A stretch of DNA of 64,000 bases, from positions 4,340,001-4,404,000 of the forward strand of contig NZ_CP033116.1 in assembly GCF_009497895.1 (NCBI RefSeq), written 5' to 3'. The notes beneath the pieces were generated by a model. That model had not been told where the DNA came from and did no database searches. It saw only the letters and a program-made list of their open reading frames with translations. The translations under genes were made by a program, and so were the position numbers. Position 1 is the first letter of the stretch. Every line of letters starts with the position of its first letter. Shown piece by piece: positions 61,635 to 64,000 of the stretch. This DNA is from Halopseudomonas pelagia. GTDB lineage: Bacteria; Pseudomonadota; Gammaproteobacteria; Pseudomonadales; Pseudomonadaceae.

Positions 61635-62360
61635 TTAGTTGCTCGCTGTCAGCACTGCTCGGCCGATGTACAACACCTCGCCAGTCGGCCGATCCAATGG
61701 CGAGCCGCCTGCCGGCTCCAGGGTCAGCTCGAACAGTTGTCCGGCCTGCACCGCACCAATCTGCTCGGCATTCAGCGTGACCTGTTCACCCGGCTCGATC
61801 AGGCCCAAAGAACGTGGACCGTCCGCAGGGTCGATCAGTGTCCAGAACTGCACCGAGCGGTCTTCGGGGATCTGATCTTCAACCAGAGACACCAGGCTCA
61901 GCGTACCCTCAGCATCGATATTCACCACCCAGCCCGGGCTGGCAGACTCGCCCGGCTCCTGCAGCACGGCGGTATAGGTTGCGCCAGCGGGAGCCTGGTC
62001 GCGCAGCACACCCGGTAGCCAACTGAGCAACACCAGCAGCGCCAGTGCGCCAGTGGTCAAACGCCAGAGGCCGAGGCTGTTCCACCAGCGTGCAGCGGGT
62101 GAAGCCGTTGACCGGCCATTCTCCGCCGGCATCCAGCCAAGGCTCTGCTGTATGCGCTCCCAGGTATTGGGCGCGGGTGTTTGCGCTGGCAGCTCATCGG
62201 CCAGTTCCAGCAAATGCCGTTCCCACTCCAGCGCCATGCGTGCGGCATCCTTGTCGGCCTCGATCAGCTCACGGACTTCAGTCGCTTCCGGTTCGCCGAG
62301 CAGCCCCAGAACATATTCGCCGATCAACGCACGGCGATCTGCGGGTGATGTTGGAATCAT
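61635..62360 (-). CDS. Anti-sigma factor of the RskA/anti-ECF type
   Basis: A 241-residue bitopic protein. The N-terminal cytoplasmic part (RRALIGEYVLGLLGEPEATEVRELIEADKDAARMALEWERHLLELADEL) is the usual sigma-binding segment. One transmembrane helix (LTTGALALLVLLSWLPGVL) follows, then a periplasmic RskA-like domain (SVQFWTLIDPADGPRSLGLIEPGEQVTLN). The ATG at 62360 overlaps the sigma stop codon (ATGA), a standard translational coupling. It would hold the sigma factor at the membrane until proteolysis. Confidence 0.9.
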   Translation of the reverse strand: MIPTSPADRRALIGEYVLGLLGEPEATEVRELIEADKDAARMALEWERHLLELADELPAQTPAPNTWERIQQSLGWMPAENGRSTASPAARWWNSLGLWRLTTGALALLVLLSWLPGVLRDQAPAGATYTAVLQEPGESASPGWVVNIDAEGTLSLVSLVEDQIPEDRSVQFWTLIDPADGPRSLGLIEPGEQVTLNAEQIGAVQAGQLFELTLEPAGGSPLDRPTGEVLYIGRAVLTASN

Positions 62361-62905
62361 GCTTGCAAACACTCCTGCAATGCGCGTAATCCAGCGCGAA
62401 TACGGCCCTTGATGGTGCCCAACGGGATGGTCAGGCGCTCGGCGATCTGGTCATGGGTCAAGCCGCGATAAAATGCCAGCAGTATCGGGTGGCGGCGCGG
62501 ACGCTCGAGCTGCTGCAGGCAGCGACGCAGTTGCTTGCCTTGCCACTGCTGCGCCATATGCTCCTCGGCTTGCGGACTGTCATCCGCCATCTGCTCGATA
62601 AAGCCATCGTCAGCACTCACCAGCCGACCGCGGCTGCGCAACTGGTTCAACGCTCGGTAGCGCAGAATGCTGTAGATCCAGGCCCGCCCCTGACCCAGCG
62701 TCCGATCAAAGCGGTCCGCGTTACTCCAGATCTTGACGAAGGCGTCATGCAGGCAGTCCTCGGCATGGTCGCGGCGGCCCAGCAGAGTGATCGCCAAGCC
62801 GAGCATCTGCCCGGCCTCCTGTTGATATAGCCGCGCAAAGGCTGCCTTGTCCCTGCGTGCACAGGCTTCCAGCACGCTGTCGTAATCAAATCCGTTATCC
62901 GCCAT
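62357..62905 (-). CDS. ECF-type RNA polymerase sigma factor
   Basis: A 182-residue sigma-70-family factor. Region 2 lies around residues 20-90 (AAFARLYQQEAGQMLGLAITLLGRRDHAEDCLHDAFVKIW, then GRAWIYSILRYRALNQLRSRGR, which includes the -10 recognition helix). Region 4 lies around 125-180 (HPILLAFYRGLTHDQIAERLTIPLGTIKGRIRAGLRALQECL) with the -35 helix-turn-helix. AGGAACA precedes the ATG. It is cotranscribed with its anti-sigma. The target genes are unknown; the DUF4394 gene just downstream is likely in the same operon. Confidence 0.93.
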   Translation of the reverse strand: MADNGFDYDSVLEACARRDKAAFARLYQQEAGQMLGLAITLLGRRDHAEDCLHDAFVKIWSNADRFDRTLGQGRAWIYSILRYRALNQLRSRGRLVSADDGFIEQMADDSPQAEEHMAQQWQGKQLRRCLQQLERPRRHPILLAFYRGLTHDQIAERLTIPLGTIKGRIRAGLRALQECLQA

Positions 62906-63124
62906 GCTGTGTTCCTGTGCCGAGCACTTCGCTTACCCGTCCCTTCATGGCTATACCCGCGACCATGACCTCTGGATGTCCATTACCTGAAAATAACACT
63001 TTGCCGCCGCTACCGAATATTGCTTATAGCGTATCGCTTTGGACCTTAAGGGACTTTTGCTGAGGTTGCACTGTCTGATTTGGCAACTTTCCCGGTTTGA
63101 GCCCAAGCGGCGCTTCTCTTAACA

Positions 63125-63153
63125 TTGACAGTTAACATGGCAGCGCTTTTAGC
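63125..63153 (+). promoter_or_regulatory. Candidate promoter of the Mrp antiporter operon
   Basis: A perfect TTGACA (63125-63130) followed after 17 bp by TTTAGC (63148-63153), a weak -10. It lies just before the GTG start at 63167, which would leave a very short leader with AGGAG. This favours 63167 over the TTG at 63125 as start codon. Confidence 0.4.
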
Positions 63154-63166
63154 TTCAGGAGTACCA

Positions 63167-63721
63167 GTGCCCCCAGAATCCAACAGCGCGTCGCTCTCTT
63201 CAATGCCATCGCCAATGCCCGCCCCAGCCTCCCGCCCGGCTAGATCGCGTACCAGGCAATTGCTCGGCTTTTTGCTAAGTCTGGGAGCCTGGCTAGTATT
63301 GTGGGCGCTGCTCAGCGGCAACCAGGGCTGGGCATTCGGGACGCCTTTGGCTGTTCTTGCGGCCTGCGTCAGTTGGCAGGTAAGGCTGCATGCCGAACCT
63401 GTGCATCTGAAACATCTTCCCGCCTTTCTCGGCTTTTTCCTCGCTGAACTTTTTGTTGGCGGCTGGGACGTCGCCCGCCGTGCATGGCATCCACGCCTGC
63501 CGATCAAGCCACAATGGGTGCGCTACCAGATGTCCAGCACCGAGCCGCGGGTACAGTTGTTGCTTTCGGCCATGGTCGGATTGTTACCCGGCACCTTGGC
63601 GTCGCACTTCGACGGCCAGACGTTACACCTGCATGCCCTGGACCATCGGCAGAACTGGCACGAAACCATAGCGCGGCTGGAACGCAAGCTCGACCGGTTG
63701 CTCAAGAAGTCTGATCCATGA
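63167..63721 (+). CDS. mnhE: Na+/H+ antiporter subunit E (Mrp/Mnh type)
   Basis: Subunit of the multisubunit Mrp/Mnh cation-proton antiporter in the inner membrane. The MnhE pattern is visible: LLGFLLSLGAWLVLWALLSG, AFLGFFLAELFVGGWDVARRAWHPRLPIKPQWVRYQ, and LSAMVGLLPGTLASHFDGQTLHLHALD. I prefer the GTG at 63167 (185 residues), with AGGAG 5 nt upstream, over an earlier TTG that coincides with a -35 sequence. The N-terminal 25 residues are Ser/Pro/Ala-rich and not part of the family core. Overlaps the next gene by 4 bp. Confidence 0.85.
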   Translation: MPPESNSASLSSMPSPMPAPASRPARSRTRQLLGFLLSLGAWLVLWALLSGNQGWAFGTPLAVLAACVSWQVRLHAEPVHLKHLPAFLGFFLAELFVGGWDVARRAWHPRLPIKPQWVRYQMSSTEPRVQLLLSAMVGLLPGTLASHFDGQTLHLHALDHRQNWHETIARLERKLDRLLKKSDP

Positions 63722-63966
63722 CCTGGCTGGCAAGCATCCTTCTGCTCAGCGTCGGTGCGGGCCTGTGGCGAGCCTGGCGCGGCCCCACGCAGGCTGACCG
63801 GTTGATGGCGGTGCAACTATTCGGCACCAGTGGGGCGGCGACTCTGATGCTCCTGGCTCAGGCGCAAAATATGCCAGCCTTACTGAATGCGGCCCTGGTT
63901 TTGGCACTGCTCGCTGCAGTGGTCTGCGCCGCGCTGGTCCAGCTGCTGAGGAGACGTCATGACTGA
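63718..63966 (+). CDS. mnhF: Na+/H+ antiporter subunit F (Mrp/Mnh type)
   Basis: An 82-residue protein with three hydrophobic helices (ILLLSVGAGLWRAW, LMAVQLFGTSGAATLMLLAQ, ALLNAALVLALLAAVVCAALV), the MrpF arrangement with RGPTQADRLMAVQL near residue 22 and the acidic/polar charge pattern of the family. It starts in the stop of mnhE (ATGA) and overlaps mnhG by 8 bp. Confidence 0.9.
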   Translation: MTWLASILLLSVGAGLWRAWRGPTQADRLMAVQLFGTSGAATLMLLAQAQNMPALLNAALVLALLAAVVCAALVQLLRRRHD

Positions 63967-64000
63967 GTGGCTGATCTGGCTCAGTTGGCCATTGTTGCTA
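63959..64000 (+). CDS. mnhG: Na+/H+ antiporter subunit G (partial, runs off the window)
   Basis: A frame beginning MTEWLIWLSWPLLL at 63959, overlapping the mnhF end by 8 bp. Fourteen codons with a membrane-helix composition are visible. The assignment rests on operon position after E and F (the usual E-F-G order), not on sequence alone. Confidence 0.55.
   Translation, partial: MTEWLIWLSWPLLL

Overview
The window reads as a chromosomal segment of a gammaproteobacterium of the Pseudomonas group. The block pilMNOPQ-aroK-aroB-(SPOR/AAA protein)-gltB-gltD-hemE-(ParA), with ponA divergent from pilM, is the gene order I know from Pseudomonas chromosomes. Protein sequences are Pseudomonas-like throughout. 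The lower acidity and GC and the cioAB-cydDC cluster would fit a marine or Halopseudomonas-type lineage, but the genus is inference. I see no rRNA, tRNA, CRISPR array, prophage or insertion sequence. Most genes are on the minus strand.

Layout: 1-3590 is an RND efflux operon (membrane fusion lipoprotein followed by the inner-membrane pump, cut by the window edge). 3783-7784 is a metal-uptake-like group (DUF2946-type protein, TonB-dependent receptor, PepSY membrane protein). 7920-10990 holds a small Cys-rich protein, a periplasmic binding protein, an FKBP isomerase and a threonine deaminase without its regulatory domain. The deaminase is preceded by what looks like a complete attenuator with a leaderless leader peptide. 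11201-15451 is an ABC exporter operon of the AttH type. 15448-18342 is an AraC regulator divergent from a TauD-type dioxygenase and a 2-keto-4-pentenoate hydratase-type gene. 18659-22669 carries two paralogous large acyl-CoA dehydrogenases. 23052-26746 has an SLC13 transporter, a ParA-type ATPase and hemE. 27030-33000 is glutamate synthase (gltBD). 33263-41429 is the SPOR protein, aroB, aroK and the type IV pilus assembly genes pilQPONM, with ponA divergent. 44259-49246 is an acyl-CoA ligase overlapping a single-chain biotin-dependent acyl-CoA carboxylase. 49275-54993 is a cyanide-insensitive-type bd oxidase with its CydDC exporter. 55197-56290 is an LrgAB/CidAB pair. 56415-58755 is a two-subunit acyl-CoA dehydrogenase. 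58942-60684 is a nitroreductase and a double hotdog thioesterase-like protein. 60732-62905 is an ECF sigma/anti-sigma/DUF4394 operon. 63167-64000 begins an Mrp-type Na+/H+ antiporter operon.

The most unusual signals are non-coding. Two copies of a structured palindromic element (20647-20759 and 26849-26962) have almost unrelated outer arms of about 30 bp, yet each copy is self-complementary. Both share a core with two exact CANGGAYG motifs 23 nt apart, the recognition motif of RsmA/CsrA proteins, the first in a hairpin loop. The second signal is the attenuator before the threonine deaminase (11034-11172), where a promoter, a leader ORF at the predicted +1 and mutually exclusive hairpins can all be read directly. 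Fatty-acid/acyl-CoA metabolism (four dehydrogenases, a ligase, a carboxylase, a thioesterase) is the main metabolic theme of the accessory regions.
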